A stretch of 64,000 nucleotides of DNA from Hwangdonia seohaensis (GTDB taxonomy: Bacteria > Bacteroidota > Bacteroidia > Flavobacteriales > Flavobacteriaceae): assembly GCF_031932625.1 (NCBI RefSeq), contig NZ_JAVSCK010000003.1, positions 310,001-374,000 on the forward strand, read 5' to 3'. Positions 50,515 to 60,600 of the stretch are shown piece after piece (within the stretch, counting starts at the first letter, position 1; each line of letters opens with the position of its first letter). The notes below the pieces were generated by a model. It saw nothing but the letters and a program-made list of their open reading frames with translations. It was not told the origin of the DNA and did not search any database. The position numbers were made by a program, and so were the translations under genes.

Positions 50515-51726
50515 ATGAAAACTGTTTTGATTTTTAGTTTTTCACTTTTCACTTTTCACTCTATGAGTGCTCAAGAATTGGAAACATTGATAAACGAAGC
50601 TTTAGAGAACAATCCTGAAATTCAAAAGTTCGATTTTCAGCATCAAATTGCGTCCGAAAAAGTAAACGAAGTGAACAGTTTACCAAATACCGAATTTAAC
50701 TTTGGCGTTATGGCTGTAAAACCTGAAATGGATATGCCAATGGAACGTTTTCGAGTTTCCGTTATGCAAATGTTACCTTGGTTTGGCACCATAACGGCAC
50801 GAGAAAATTATGCGACTTCGATGGCCGATGCACAGTACATTGAAATAACGATAGCGAAACGAAAATTGGTGCTTTCGGTGTCGCAACTTTATTACCAACT
50901 GTATGAAATTAAATCCAAACAAGACGTTTTGGACAAAAACATTGCACTCTTACAATCTTACGAACAGCTTGCCCTCACTTCGTTAGAAGTAGGTAAAGCA
51001 TCAGCCGTAGATGTTTTACGATTACAGATCAGACAAAATGAATTGCAACAAGAGAAAGAGGTATTAGTTCAGCAATATAACGGGATACAAGCAGCATTGA
51101 ATGGTTTGTTGAATCGTGATTATGATGTTAAGGTATCTGTGGTTTCTGCTATGGTAATTCCAGAAGACGATAATTTTTACAGTTATGAAAGTTTGGAAGT
51201 AAACCCAGAGTTGCTCAAATTTGATAAATTGTATCAATCGGTAGAGCAGTCCGAATTGTTAAACCAAAAAGAAAGTGGCCCGATGATAGGTTTTGGCGTG
51301 GAATATATCAACCAAGAAAACAGCCCAATGATTACCAGTTCGTATAAAGATATGGTGATGCCCATGTTGTCGGTTTCCATACCTATTTTCAATAAAAAGT
51401 ATAGCTCTCAAACCAAACAAAACGAATTGCGTAAACAGGAAATCCAATCGCAAAAAGAACAACGATTTAATATGTTGAAATCGGAACTGTCAAAAGCCAT
51501 TTCGCAGCGAAATCAGTCGCGAATTAAGTTTGTTACCCAAGAGAAAAACCTAAAACAAGCCAAAGATGCCGAAACCATTTTAATTAAAAGTTACGAAACC
51601 GGAACGATTGATTTTAATGATGTTTTGGATATTCAGGAATTGCAATTAAAATTCCAAATGAATCAAGTAGAGTCGGTTAAAAACTATTATGTGCAATCGA
51701 CAGTAATTAATTATTTAAGCAATTAA
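50515..51726 (+). CDS. TolC-family outer-membrane efflux channel (CusC-like)
   Basis: About 403 aa. Outer-membrane factor with two coiled-coil halves: NEALENNPEIQKFDFQHQIA at the start and the ..SYETGTIDFNDVLDIQEL second repeat. I start at the ATG at 50515 because it gives a signal peptide (KTVLIFSFSLFTFHSMSAQE). The upstream ATG at 50452 would add 21 residues ahead of it and overlaps the S23 stop. Most of the signal's hydrophobic core is encoded by the TTTTCACTTTTCACT repeat. The P-type ATPase gene starts one base after its stop. Confidence 0.88.
   Translation: MKTVLIFSFSLFTFHSMSAQELETLINEALENNPEIQKFDFQHQIASEKVNEVNSLPNTEFNFGVMAVKPEMDMPMERFRVSVMQMLPWFGTITARENYATSMADAQYIEITIAKRKLVLSVSQLYYQLYEIKSKQDVLDKNIALLQSYEQLALTSLEVGKASAVDVLRLQIRQNELQQEKEVLVQQYNGIQAALNGLLNRDYDVKVSVVSAMVIPEDDNFYSYESLEVNPELLKFDKLYQSVEQSELLNQKESGPMIGFGVEYINQENSPMITSSYKDMVMPMLSVSIPIFNKKYSSQTKQNELRKQEIQSQKEQRFNMLKSELSKAISQRNQSRIKFVTQEKNLKQAKDAETILIKSYETGTIDFNDVLDIQELQLKFQMNQVESVKNYYVQSTVINYLSN
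50536..50561. repeat. TTTTCACT repeat, right flank of the S23 gene inside the TolC signal peptide
   Basis: Three tandem units of TTTTCAC(T) are the complement of the AAAAGTGA units on the other side of the S23 gene. Read in frame they encode FSLFTFHS of the TolC signal peptide. Confidence 0.65.
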
Positions 51727-51727
51727 T

Positions 51728-54454
51728 ATGACACACACATATCACATACACGGAATGACCTGCAACGGTTGTCGCAGTCACGTTGAAGACATACTTTCAA
51801 AAGTGGAAGGTGTTTCAGAAGCAACCGTCAATTTAGAAAAGGCTGAAGCCACTATTGAAATGGAATCACATATTCCTATAGAAACATTTCAAGAGGCTTT
51901 GAAAAAGGATGGAGATACCTATACTATTCGCATTCAGAATGATGAGATTCCTGCTTCCGTAGGAATAAAATATCACGTACATGGCATGACCTGCAACGGT
52001 TGTCGCAGTCACGTTGAAGACATACTTTCAAAAGTAAAAGGTGTTTCAGAAGCAACGGTCAATTTAGAAAAAGAAGAAGCTACGATTGAAATGGTATCAC
52101 CTATTCCTATAGAAACGTTTCAAGATGCTTTGAAAAAGGATGGAGGAAGTTATAGTATTCATAAACTTGGAGAAAAGCCAGTGCAAAAAGAAAAAGTAGA
52201 AAAACCTAAAGGTAAAGGCACAGGCACTTTTTATTGCCCCATGCATTGCGAAGGCGATAAAACCTATGATAAAGCTGGCGATTGTCCGGTTTGTGGAATG
52301 GATTTGGTTGAGGAACAAAATTTATCTTCAACCCATTCCGAGCAATGGACCTGTCCTATGCATCCTGAAGTTGTGAAAGATGCAGCAGGTGCTTGCCCTA
52401 TTTGCGGGATGGATTTAGTGCCCATGCAAGCAGATTTGTCTTCTGAAGAGAAAACCTATAAAAAGCTGTTGAAGAAATTCTGGATTGCATCGATATTCAC
52501 ATTGCCGATTTTCATCATTGCCATGAGCGAAATGCTGACTAACAATCCATTATTTGAAATCATGCATCAAAAAAACTGGAATTGGATTCAGTTTGTATTG
52601 TCCATTCCCGTAGTTTTTTATGCCACTTGGATGTTTTTTGAACGTGCCTACAGAAGTATCAAAACCTGGAACTTAAACATGTTTACACTTATTGGGATTG
52701 GCGCAGGTGTAGCGTGGTTATTTAGTGTGTTCGGCATGTTTTTTCCAGATATTTTTCCAGAGCAATTCCTATCCGAATCCGGAGCAGTTCATGTTTATTT
52801 TGAAGCAGCAACGGTGATTTTAACATTGGTGCTTTTAGGGCAACTTTTGGAGGCGCGAGCACATAGTAAAACCAATTCGGCGGTAAAAGAATTATTAAAA
52901 TTAGCACCAAATAAGGCTACAAAAATTGTAGATGGTGAAGATGTGGAAGTCAGTATCGATAACATTGAATTAGGAGATATTCTAAAAGTAAAACCAGGCG
53001 ATAAAATTCCTGTAGATGGCTCGATAACCGAAGGTGAAACCACCATTGATGAATCCGTGATTACAGGAGAACCGATTCCCGTAAACAAGTCGGTTGATGA
53101 TAAAGTAAGCAGCGGAACTATAAACGGAAATCAAGTGTTCTTGATGAAAGCCGAAAAGGTTGGGAGCGATACCTTGTTGTCCCAAATTATCCACATGGTG
53201 AATGATGCCAGTAGAAGTCGCGCACCTATTCAGAATTTAGCCGATAAAGTATCTGGGTATTTTGTGCCTGCTGTGGTCATTATTTCGGTAATAACCTTTG
53301 CGGTTTGGGCCATTTGGGGACCAGAACCCGTTTATGTGTATGCTTTTGTAAATGCCATTGCGGTGTTAATTATTGCCTGTCCATGCGCGCTAGGATTGGC
53401 AACACCTATGTCAGTTATGGTCGGTGTTGGTAAAGGTGCTCAAAATGGTGTGCTGATTAAAAACGCCGAAGCCCTCGAAAAAATGGATAAGGTAGATACC
53501 TTAATCATCGATAAAACAGGAACCATTACCGAAGGAAAACCAACGGTAGAAAAAGTGGGTGCCTTTGATTCTAATTTAACCGAAGCTGAGGTCCTGCAAT
53601 ATATCGTTTCGTTAAACAGCAATTCTGAACATCCACTGGCCGAAGCCACCGTTAAATATGGAAAAGAACAAAAAGCGGAAGTCTTAAAATCCGAAGGATT
53701 TAGTGCCGTAACAGGAAAAGGGGTTGAAGGGAAAGTAAACGGTAAAAGCGTAGCATTGGGAAATCCGGAAATGATGGATTATGCAAAAGCTGAAATTTTT
53801 ACTGACATGGAAGACGAAGCAAAAACCTATCAAAAACAAGGCAAAACGGTTTCATTTTTAGCAATAGACAAAGCTGTTGTTGGTTATGTGGTTATTGGCG
53901 ATAAAATAAAGGCAACAAGCGCCAAAGCCATTAAAGAACTTCAAAACAAAGGTATCGATGTTATTATGTTAACAGGCGATAACCATAACACCGCGCAAGC
54001 AGTTGCTACAGAGTTAAATCTTGCCGATTTTAAAGCCAGCATGTTACCAGAAGACAAGCTCAAAGAAGTGGAAAAACTGCAAAAACAAGGCAAGGTTGTG
54101 GCAATGGCTGGAGATGGCATTAACGATGCACCGGCATTGGCGAAAAGTGATGTCGGCATCGCCATGGGAACGGGAACCGATGTAGCCATTGAAAGCGCTA
54201 TGATAACTTTGGTTAAAGGCGATTTACACGGCATAGTAAAAGCCAAAAACCTAAGTCATGGTGTGATGAAAAACATCAAACAAAATCTGTTTTTCGCCAT
54301 GATCTACAATACTTTAGGCGTACCCGTAGCGGCAGGCGTGTTATTTCCGGTTTTCGGAATATTGTTGTCACCAATGATTGCAGCATTAGCTATGAGTTTT
54401 AGCTCGGTATCGGTTATTGCAAATGCATTGCGATTAAGAACGATTAATATATAA
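51728..54454 (+). CDS. Copper/heavy-metal P1B-type ATPase with duplicated HMA domains
   Basis: 908 aa membrane pump. Two N-terminal HMA domains are near-identical (YHIHGMTCNGCRSHVEDILS; YHVHGMTCNGCRSHVEDILS). Two heavy-metal-binding YHS-like modules follow (FYCPMHCEG...CPVCGMDL and WTCPMHPEV...CPICGMDL). Then come the transport domain with the ion-binding CPC (IIACPCALGLATPMS), phosphorylation DKTGTITEGKP, the SEHPLAEA motif and GDGINDAPALAKSDVG. The CPC motif indicates Cu(I)/Ag(I) specificity. Cotranscribed with the TolC gene, one base apart. Confidence 0.95.
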   Translation: MTHTYHIHGMTCNGCRSHVEDILSKVEGVSEATVNLEKAEATIEMESHIPIETFQEALKKDGDTYTIRIQNDEIPASVGIKYHVHGMTCNGCRSHVEDILSKVKGVSEATVNLEKEEATIEMVSPIPIETFQDALKKDGGSYSIHKLGEKPVQKEKVEKPKGKGTGTFYCPMHCEGDKTYDKAGDCPVCGMDLVEEQNLSSTHSEQWTCPMHPEVVKDAAGACPICGMDLVPMQADLSSEEKTYKKLLKKFWIASIFTLPIFIIAMSEMLTNNPLFEIMHQKNWNWIQFVLSIPVVFYATWMFFERAYRSIKTWNLNMFTLIGIGAGVAWLFSVFGMFFPDIFPEQFLSESGAVHVYFEAATVILTLVLLGQLLEARAHSKTNSAVKELLKLAPNKATKIVDGEDVEVSIDNIELGDILKVKPGDKIPVDGSITEGETTIDESVITGEPIPVNKSVDDKVSSGTINGNQVFLMKAEKVGSDTLLSQIIHMVNDASRSRAPIQNLADKVSGYFVPAVVIISVITFAVWAIWGPEPVYVYAFVNAIAVLIIACPCALGLATPMSVMVGVGKGAQNGVLIKNAEALEKMDKVDTLIIDKTGTITEGKPTVEKVGAFDSNLTEAEVLQYIVSLNSNSEHPLAEATVKYGKEQKAEVLKSEGFSAVTGKGVEGKVNGKSVALGNPEMMDYAKAEIFTDMEDEAKTYQKQGKTVSFLAIDKAVVGYVVIGDKIKATSAKAIKELQNKGIDVIMLTGDNHNTAQAVATELNLADFKASMLPEDKLKEVEKLQKQGKVVAMAGDGINDAPALAKSDVGIAMGTGTDVAIESAMITLVKGDLHGIVKAKNLSHGVMKNIKQNLFFAMIYNTLGVPVAAGVLFPVFGILLSPMIAALAMSFSSVSVIANALRLRTINI
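51740..52115 (+). repeat. Internal tandem duplication encoding the two HMA domains
   Basis: The segment around 51755-51860 is repeated about 231 bp later (51986-52091). The stretch coding MTCNGCRSHVEDILSKV is identical at the DNA level, pointing to a recent duplication or gene conversion. Confidence 0.85.
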
Positions 54455-54507
54455 CTATTTCATAAGAACCAATAAATAATATAAAGTCGTAAAAACTAGC
54501 AACAAAT

Positions 54508-55245
54508 ATGGTAAATAGACATACAGCATTAAAAATAAGAAAAACCCATCGCTATTTGGGTCTGTTTTTAGGGATTCAATTCTTAATATGGACGATTAGT
54601 GGACTCTATTTCAGCTGGACCGATATTGACGAGATTCACGGTGATCATTTTAAAAAAGAAAAACCGCTACAAACGGCTTTCTCTAATTTAATTGGTACCG
54701 CTCAATTGGAAACCAATCAAGCTATTGCATCTTTGGAATTATTGGAAATTGCTGGCGAACCTTATTATTGGATAAATGATGAACAACTATATCACGCTAA
54801 TTCAGGTGCTAAAAAAGAAGGAATTACCGAAAAAGAAGCCATTACAGTTGCAGAGCGTTATATGTTGTCTGATTTGGAAGTAGAAAATATTAAAAAAATT
54901 GAGAGTGTAAGTGCACACCATGAATACCGAGGAAAACCGTTGCCTGCTTATGAGATTTCATATAAAACCGATGAAAACCTTAAAGCTTATGTCGCTCTAA
55001 ATAACGGCGCTTTCCAAACCGTAAGACATAGAGATTGGCGATGGTTCGATTTTTTATGGATGACGCATACCATGGACTATAAAGGACGAGATAATTTCAA
55101 TACGCTTGTTCTAAGAGCATTTTCCGTATTAGGATTGATTACCGTTTTAAGTGGTTTTTTATTGTGGTTTACCAGTTCGCCATCAATTAGAAGATTTAAT
55201 AAAAAAAGCAAAAAAACAACCTCTGAAGCGTTGAAAAACAAATGA
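54508..55245 (+). CDS. PepSY-domain membrane protein
   Basis: 245 aa. An N-terminal helix (RYLGLFLGIQFLIWTISGLYFSW) leads to a PepSY-like periplasmic segment (GEPYYWINDEQLYHANSG ... AVAERYML region, approximate), and a C-terminal helix (VLRAFSVLGLITVLSGFLLWF) follows. It resembles single-copy PepSY-TM proteins near metal transporters. Precise role unknown; by context it is part of copper handling. Confidence 0.75.
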   Translation: MVNRHTALKIRKTHRYLGLFLGIQFLIWTISGLYFSWTDIDEIHGDHFKKEKPLQTAFSNLIGTAQLETNQAIASLELLEIAGEPYYWINDEQLYHANSGAKKEGITEKEAITVAERYMLSDLEVENIKKIESVSAHHEYRGKPLPAYEISYKTDENLKAYVALNNGAFQTVRHRDWRWFDFLWMTHTMDYKGRDNFNTLVLRAFSVLGLITVLSGFLLWFTSSPSIRRFNKKSKKTTSEALKNK

Positions 55246-55269
55246 AAATAATATTAAAATAAATAGAAA

Positions 55270-57048
55270 ATGAAAAATAACAAAGTATTCATTTACGTTG
55301 GTTTACTTGCCATAGGCATCCTTTTAGGCTGGTTGTTTTTTGGCGGTTCTTCCCATACAGAAACCAAACATGATCACGATGCAGTTGCAGAAACCAATCA
55401 AATGTGGACCTGCTCCATGCACCCACAAATCATGCAACCCGAACCCGGTGATTGCCCCATTTGCGGTATGGATTTAATTCCGGCCGAAGCTGGTGCAGAT
55501 GGATTGTTGGCCGACCAATTTAAGCTCACAGAAAACGCCATGGCATTGGCAAACATACAAACCACAATTGTCGGTAATAGTGAAACTCAAGCTAATGCCA
55601 TTAAATTATCCGGAAAGATTGTTGAAAACGAAGAAGCTAATGCCGTACAAGTGAGTTATTTCTCCGGACGAATAGAACGCCTTAATGTAAATTTTACAGG
55701 TGAAGACGTGCGTAAGGGACAACTTTTGGCTACCATTTATTCACCCGAATTATATGCGGCACAACAAGAATTGATTACAGCATCGGCATTAAGAGAAACG
55801 CAGCCTGCCTTATACAAAGCCGTTCGAAACAAATTAAAATTATGGAAGCTTTCTGAAAATCAAATCAATCAAATTGAAACCTCTGGTAAAGTACAAGAAA
55901 ACGTACCTGTGTATGCCACGGTTTCGGGCACCGTTTCAGAAAAATTAGCAGAAGAAGGCGATTATGTGAAACAAGGTCAACCATTGCTCAAAATTGCCAA
56001 TTTAAAAACGGTTTGGGCCAATTTTGATGTGTACGAAAATCAAATCGATTTATTTAAAAAGGGACAAGAGGTAGCCATTATTACAAAGGCCTATCCGAAT
56101 AAAAAATTCACGGGAAAAGTAGATTTTATTGAGCCAACCTTGAACACAAAAACACGAACTGTAACCTTGCGTGTGGTATTGAATAATCAAAAAGATTTAT
56201 TCAAACCAGGCATGTTTGTTGAAGGCAACATAAAAGGAGTTTCTTCCGGTAAGAATGACGTGTTAACTGTTCCAGCAACTGCGGTTTTATGGACAGGAGA
56301 ACGTTCTGTGGTGTATTTAAAAACCAATCTAGACCAACCCGTTTTTGAAATGCGTGAGATTACGATAGGCCATAAAATGGGTGCAGATTATGAGGTTTTA
56401 GAAGGATTGGAGCAAGGCGATGAAATTGTATCCCATGGTACTTTTACAATTGATGCAGCCGCACAGTTGCAAGGAAAAAAGTCTATGATGAATAAAGATG
56501 CTGACAAAGTTATGAAGGGTCACGAAGGACACCAGGGAATGTCGGAGTCAGCTTCGGAAGATACCAAAAACCATTTCAATTTGAATGAAAGGGTAAGCGT
56601 TTCAAAGGTCTTTCAAAATCAACTGAAAACTGTTTTCAACGATTATATTCAATTAAAAGATGCTCTAGTTGAAGATGATTCAAAAAAAGTAAAAGCGGCA
56701 TCCAGAGAACTCATGGAAAACTTATCTAAAGTGGATATGGCACTGCTAAAAGATGATGAGACGCATCATCACTGGATGGCCTTGGAACAAGAGATAAAGA
56801 CAGCAGCAACGTTTATTTCAAACACCTCTAAAATTGAAGCACAGCGAACTTCTTTTAAAAATCTATCGTTACAATTAACCAATGCGATTGAGGTATTTGG
56901 TATCAATGAAAAGGTGTATCATCAATTTTGTCCTATGGTAGATAACAACAAAGGCGGCTATTGGTTGAGTAAAGAAGAAAAAGTTTTTAATCCGTATTTT
57001 GGAGATGCCATGTTAACTTGTGGCGAAGTAAAACAAGTCATAGAATAA
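55270..57048 (+). CDS. RND efflux periplasmic adaptor (CusB-like) with metal-binding modules
   Basis: 592 aa. Membrane anchor VFIYVGLLAIGILLGWLFF, then a heavy-metal-binding module MWTCSMHPQIMQPEPGDCPICGMDLIP. The adaptor core follows (barrel-sandwich YSPELYAAQQEL and ATVSGTVSEKLAEEGDYVKQGQPL; beta-barrel KPGMFVEGNIKG). The C-terminal ~140 residues form a DUF3347-like domain ending in FCPMVDNNKGGYWLS and TCGEVKQ. It links the RND pump to the TolC channel. The two metal-binding ends suggest direct Cu(I) delivery. Confidence 0.93.
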   Translation: MKNNKVFIYVGLLAIGILLGWLFFGGSSHTETKHDHDAVAETNQMWTCSMHPQIMQPEPGDCPICGMDLIPAEAGADGLLADQFKLTENAMALANIQTTIVGNSETQANAIKLSGKIVENEEANAVQVSYFSGRIERLNVNFTGEDVRKGQLLATIYSPELYAAQQELITASALRETQPALYKAVRNKLKLWKLSENQINQIETSGKVQENVPVYATVSGTVSEKLAEEGDYVKQGQPLLKIANLKTVWANFDVYENQIDLFKKGQEVAIITKAYPNKKFTGKVDFIEPTLNTKTRTVTLRVVLNNQKDLFKPGMFVEGNIKGVSSGKNDVLTVPATAVLWTGERSVVYLKTNLDQPVFEMREITIGHKMGADYEVLEGLEQGDEIVSHGTFTIDAAAQLQGKKSMMNKDADKVMKGHEGHQGMSESASEDTKNHFNLNERVSVSKVFQNQLKTVFNDYIQLKDALVEDDSKKVKAASRELMENLSKVDMALLKDDETHHHWMALEQEIKTAATFISNTSKIEAQRTSFKNLSLQLTNAIEVFGINEKVYHQFCPMVDNNKGGYWLSKEEKVFNPYFGDAMLTCGEVKQVIE

Positions 57049-57082
57049 ATAAAGACTAATAATAACAATTAAATAATTAAAA

Positions 57083-57508
57083 ATGAAAAAAGTAATTTTA
57101 AGTGTCGCTGTAATTGCGGCTATGGGTTTAACAAGTTGTAAAAACGAAGCGAAACAAACTACCGAAACAACGACGACCGAGGTGTCTAGCGAAATTGCTA
57201 TGACCGACCTATCTTTTGGTGTAAGAGGGAATTGTGGGATGTGTAAAAAAACCATTGAAAAGGCAGCCAATGGCGTTGCAGGTGTTGCAAAAGCGACTTG
57301 GGATGTGGATAAAAAGAAAATAGATGTTTCTTTTGATGACACCAAAACAGACGCCATGGCAATTCATAAAGCCATTGCAGCTTCAGGTTACGATACCGAG
57401 AAAGCAACTGGCGATTTAGCGGCCTATGACAACTTACCAGGCTGCTGCAAATACGATCACGATATGATGATGAATCAGTCGGGTGACATAAAAGCAGAAG
57501 TACACTAA
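57083..57508 (+). CDS. HMA-domain lipoprotein (periplasmic metal chaperone)
   Basis: 141 aa. Lipoprotein signal ending LTSC. The HMA-like domain has an altered metal site, GNCGMCKKTIEKA (CxxC retained). The C-terminal NLPGCCKYDHDMMMN adds a CC pair with His and Met ligands. Last gene of the metal cluster, followed by a bidirectional terminator. Probable copper carrier to the adaptor. Confidence 0.85.
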   Translation: MKKVILSVAVIAAMGLTSCKNEAKQTTETTTTEVSSEIAMTDLSFGVRGNCGMCKKTIEKAANGVAGVAKATWDVDKKKIDVSFDDTKTDAMAIHKAIAASGYDTEKATGDLAAYDNLPGCCKYDHDMMMNQSGDIKAEVH

Positions 57509-57530
57509 GAAAAATAATTAGTAGTAAAAA

Positions 57531-57590
57531 AAACACTATCCTTTTACAGCCTGTTATTAAACCTATATGCTTTAAGGATAGTGTCTTTTA
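57531..57590. terminator. Bidirectional terminator at the end of the metal cluster
   Basis: ACACTATCCTT and AAGGATAGTGT arms enclose a 30-base loop, with A and T runs on the outer sides. Serves the plus-strand metal operon and the minus-strand SusC/D-UnbV operon. Confidence 0.75.
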
Positions 57591-57634
57591 TTTTATTACT
57601 AAAAATATTCAGTCAATATCATTAAAAAAAACCT

Positions 57635-60600
57635 TTACTGGGCGTTTAAATTGTAAACAACCAGAGCGTCGTTATTAATTGTAACGAGGATCGACTTGGT
57701 GTTTTTTTGTTGTATGGTTGATAAATCTTTTACCATACCTTTTATGGCAATTCCACTTTCTAAGGCCGAAATGGGTTTAAAGTGGTTTTTACCGTTATTG
57801 ATTAGCAACAGGCCGTAACTGGCATCGTTTCTTGTGGTTTCAATTTCAGATTGATACATATTGCCAGCAACCAAAATATCCTTTAATCCATCGTTGTTAA
57901 AATCATCAATTAAAATATCGTTAATAGAAGATACTTGGGCTTGGTTTGGTAATGCCATCGTATTAAACTGTCCATTGCCTAAATTTTCCAAATATACAGA
58001 AGCAAAGGTGCTTGCTTTTAAATGTAAGGCTTCCTCTAGTTTTTCTTTTCCGTAAACATCGATTAGTTTAGCAGAACCAAAATCGTTATATGTTGGAAAT
58101 TTTTTCTTTATAAATGGCATCTGATTTGATGAACATTCACGTCCGCGAAGCGGAAATAAATCTTGGTTATTATAATAGCCTAAAACAATATCGTTAGTGC
58201 CATTATCGTCAAAATCTGTTGAAAACACTTCAAATGGCTCTTTTACTGAAGCTTTGTATTTATAGTTTAAACCGAGGTTCCCAACAATATAATCGGTGTC
58301 GCCGTCATTATCAAAATCGGCGCCTTTTATGCTATTCCACCATCCACTTGAATTAGGAAGCATATTTTCTTGCCGTATAAAATTACCGTTTTCATTTTTA
58401 AAAAAACTAATTTCCATCCATTCGCCAACCACTATTAGATCGGTTTGATTGTCGTTATCAAAATCGGTCCAAATAGCATCGGTTACCATGCCTATATTTG
58501 ATAATTTAGGCGCTTTTTGTTGCGTAACATCTTTAAATTTTCCGTTGTCGTTTTCTAACAAATAACTTGTGTCGGAAAACGGATAGGTTTGTGCTTTTAG
58601 GCGACTTCCAATAAATAAATCCAAATCGCCATCCTTATCAAAATCAAAAGGTTTTACACAGCTTCCGCTTGAATACATTTTAGGAAGATTCGTGTTGGAT
58701 TTCTTAAAGTTACCATTTGTATTTATGTAAAGTCGGTCTTGATACATGCTGCTATTCGCCTGCCATTCGTTGCCACCGCTGACGACGTACAAATCTAAAT
58801 CGCCATCGTTGTCGGCATCAAAAAAAATCGCATTTACATCTTCATAACTTTTATCAATGTCCCAAGTTTCAGCATTGGAAACACTAAACATCTCATCTTT
58901 ATTTTGAATGTACAGAGTCCCGGAATGCCCTTTTGAACCTCCAATATAAAAATCGTCTAAACCGTCATTATTGATATCTGCAACGACTACGGCTGGTCCA
59001 AATTGCGACATTTTATGGGGCAAAAGACTTTCGTTGATAAAATCGTTATGGTCGTTTTCGATGTGTTTATGTTTTAATTTTAAACGATTAGTAACATCGG
59101 TGAACAAAGTTGTATTTGGGGCTTTGTTAAATTTACCAAGGGGTTTGGCATCATTATAATTTATTGTTAATCGCTGATTTGCTGAAACATCTTTAAGAGT
59201 TTGAAACTTATTATCTGGCCAAATAACGGTGATGCTTTCAACAGATTTTAATTGGTTTAAACCAAAATGCAACATCGGTTCTACGGCCGATTGATACCCA
59301 CGCGTGGGATAATTTTCTAAATATTGAGTGCCGCTTTTTGTTTTAGCTTCTACGCGAACACCAATACCAAAAGGGTTTTTCGGATTTCCTTTAAATTGAA
59401 ATTGCAGATAGTTTTTATTGGAATTGTTCTTTAGAATGGTAGCCGGTTCATCAATATTATTAACTACCAAATCCAAATCGCCATCGTTATCTAAATCGGC
59501 ATAAGCGGCGCCATTTGAAAACGTTGCATTTGTAATGCCCCAATCTGCAGAGGTTTTGTTAAAAGTTAAATCGCCATTGTTTTTAAAAAAGTAATTACGT
59601 GTTTTCCTTTGTGGTGTTTGCTTCACTAATTCTTCAATAACGGCAGCCATTTTTTCATTGTTTTTCTGGGCTTCCTCTAAACGCTTTAGCTTGTGGTTTC
59701 TAAAATCGTTATTCCTAAAATCTCTTTTTAATCCGTTGGAAACGAACAAATCTTTATGGCCGTCGTTATCGAAATCTGCAAAAAGCGGACTCCAGCTCCA
59801 ATCGGTATTCGAGACTCCAGAGAGTTGCGCAATCTCGCTAAAATTTTGGTCGCCCAAATTCATTTGCAAGGCGTTAAACATATATTGGTAATGAAACCCA
59901 TTGTTAACGGCATGGTTAAAAATTTCCGGATTCATGCCGCTCATACTGGTTTTAATACCGTAATTATCTTCGGCAACCATATCTAACGACATAATATCCA
60001 AAAGGCCATCATTATTAAAATCCGCAATATCGGTGCCCATTGAAAAATTTGGAATGTGTTTTAAAGACGATTTTAAACTTTCGGTAAAAGTACCATCGCC
60101 ATTTTTATAGTATAAATAATCGTGTTCTATATAATCGTTTGCAACGTAAATATCCGGCCACCCATCTTGATTTAAATCGCCAACCGATACGCCCAAACCA
60201 AAACCTAAGGGATTGCCAATTATGCCGGATTGTTTTGATATATCTACAAATTTACCGTTGTCGTTTCGGTATAATTTATCGCCCACAAATTCATCTTCTT
60301 TATTCTTGAAGTTTTCAGGATTGTTTGTGTTTATTGGCGAAACATTATGGTTAAGCAAAAACATATCCAAATCACCATCTTTATCGAAATCAAAGAAAGA
60401 AGCTTGCGTGCTATAACCCGAAAAATTTAATCCGTATTGAGTTGCGCTTTCTGTAAAAGTTCCGTTTTTATTATTTATAAACAATTCGTTTTGCCTGTTT
60501 TTTGCCTTTCCTTTTCCAGATTTACACACGTAAATATCCAGCCAACCATCGGCATTTATATCTACCATGGTAACACCTGTTGTCCATCCGAAAGAGCCTT

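Noticed and set aside
57531..57590. GGATAGTG/CACTATCC arms similar to the cassette borders
   Set aside because: Only an 8-9 base resemblance; no AAC/GTT ends or outer arms. It fits a bidirectional terminator between convergent genes.
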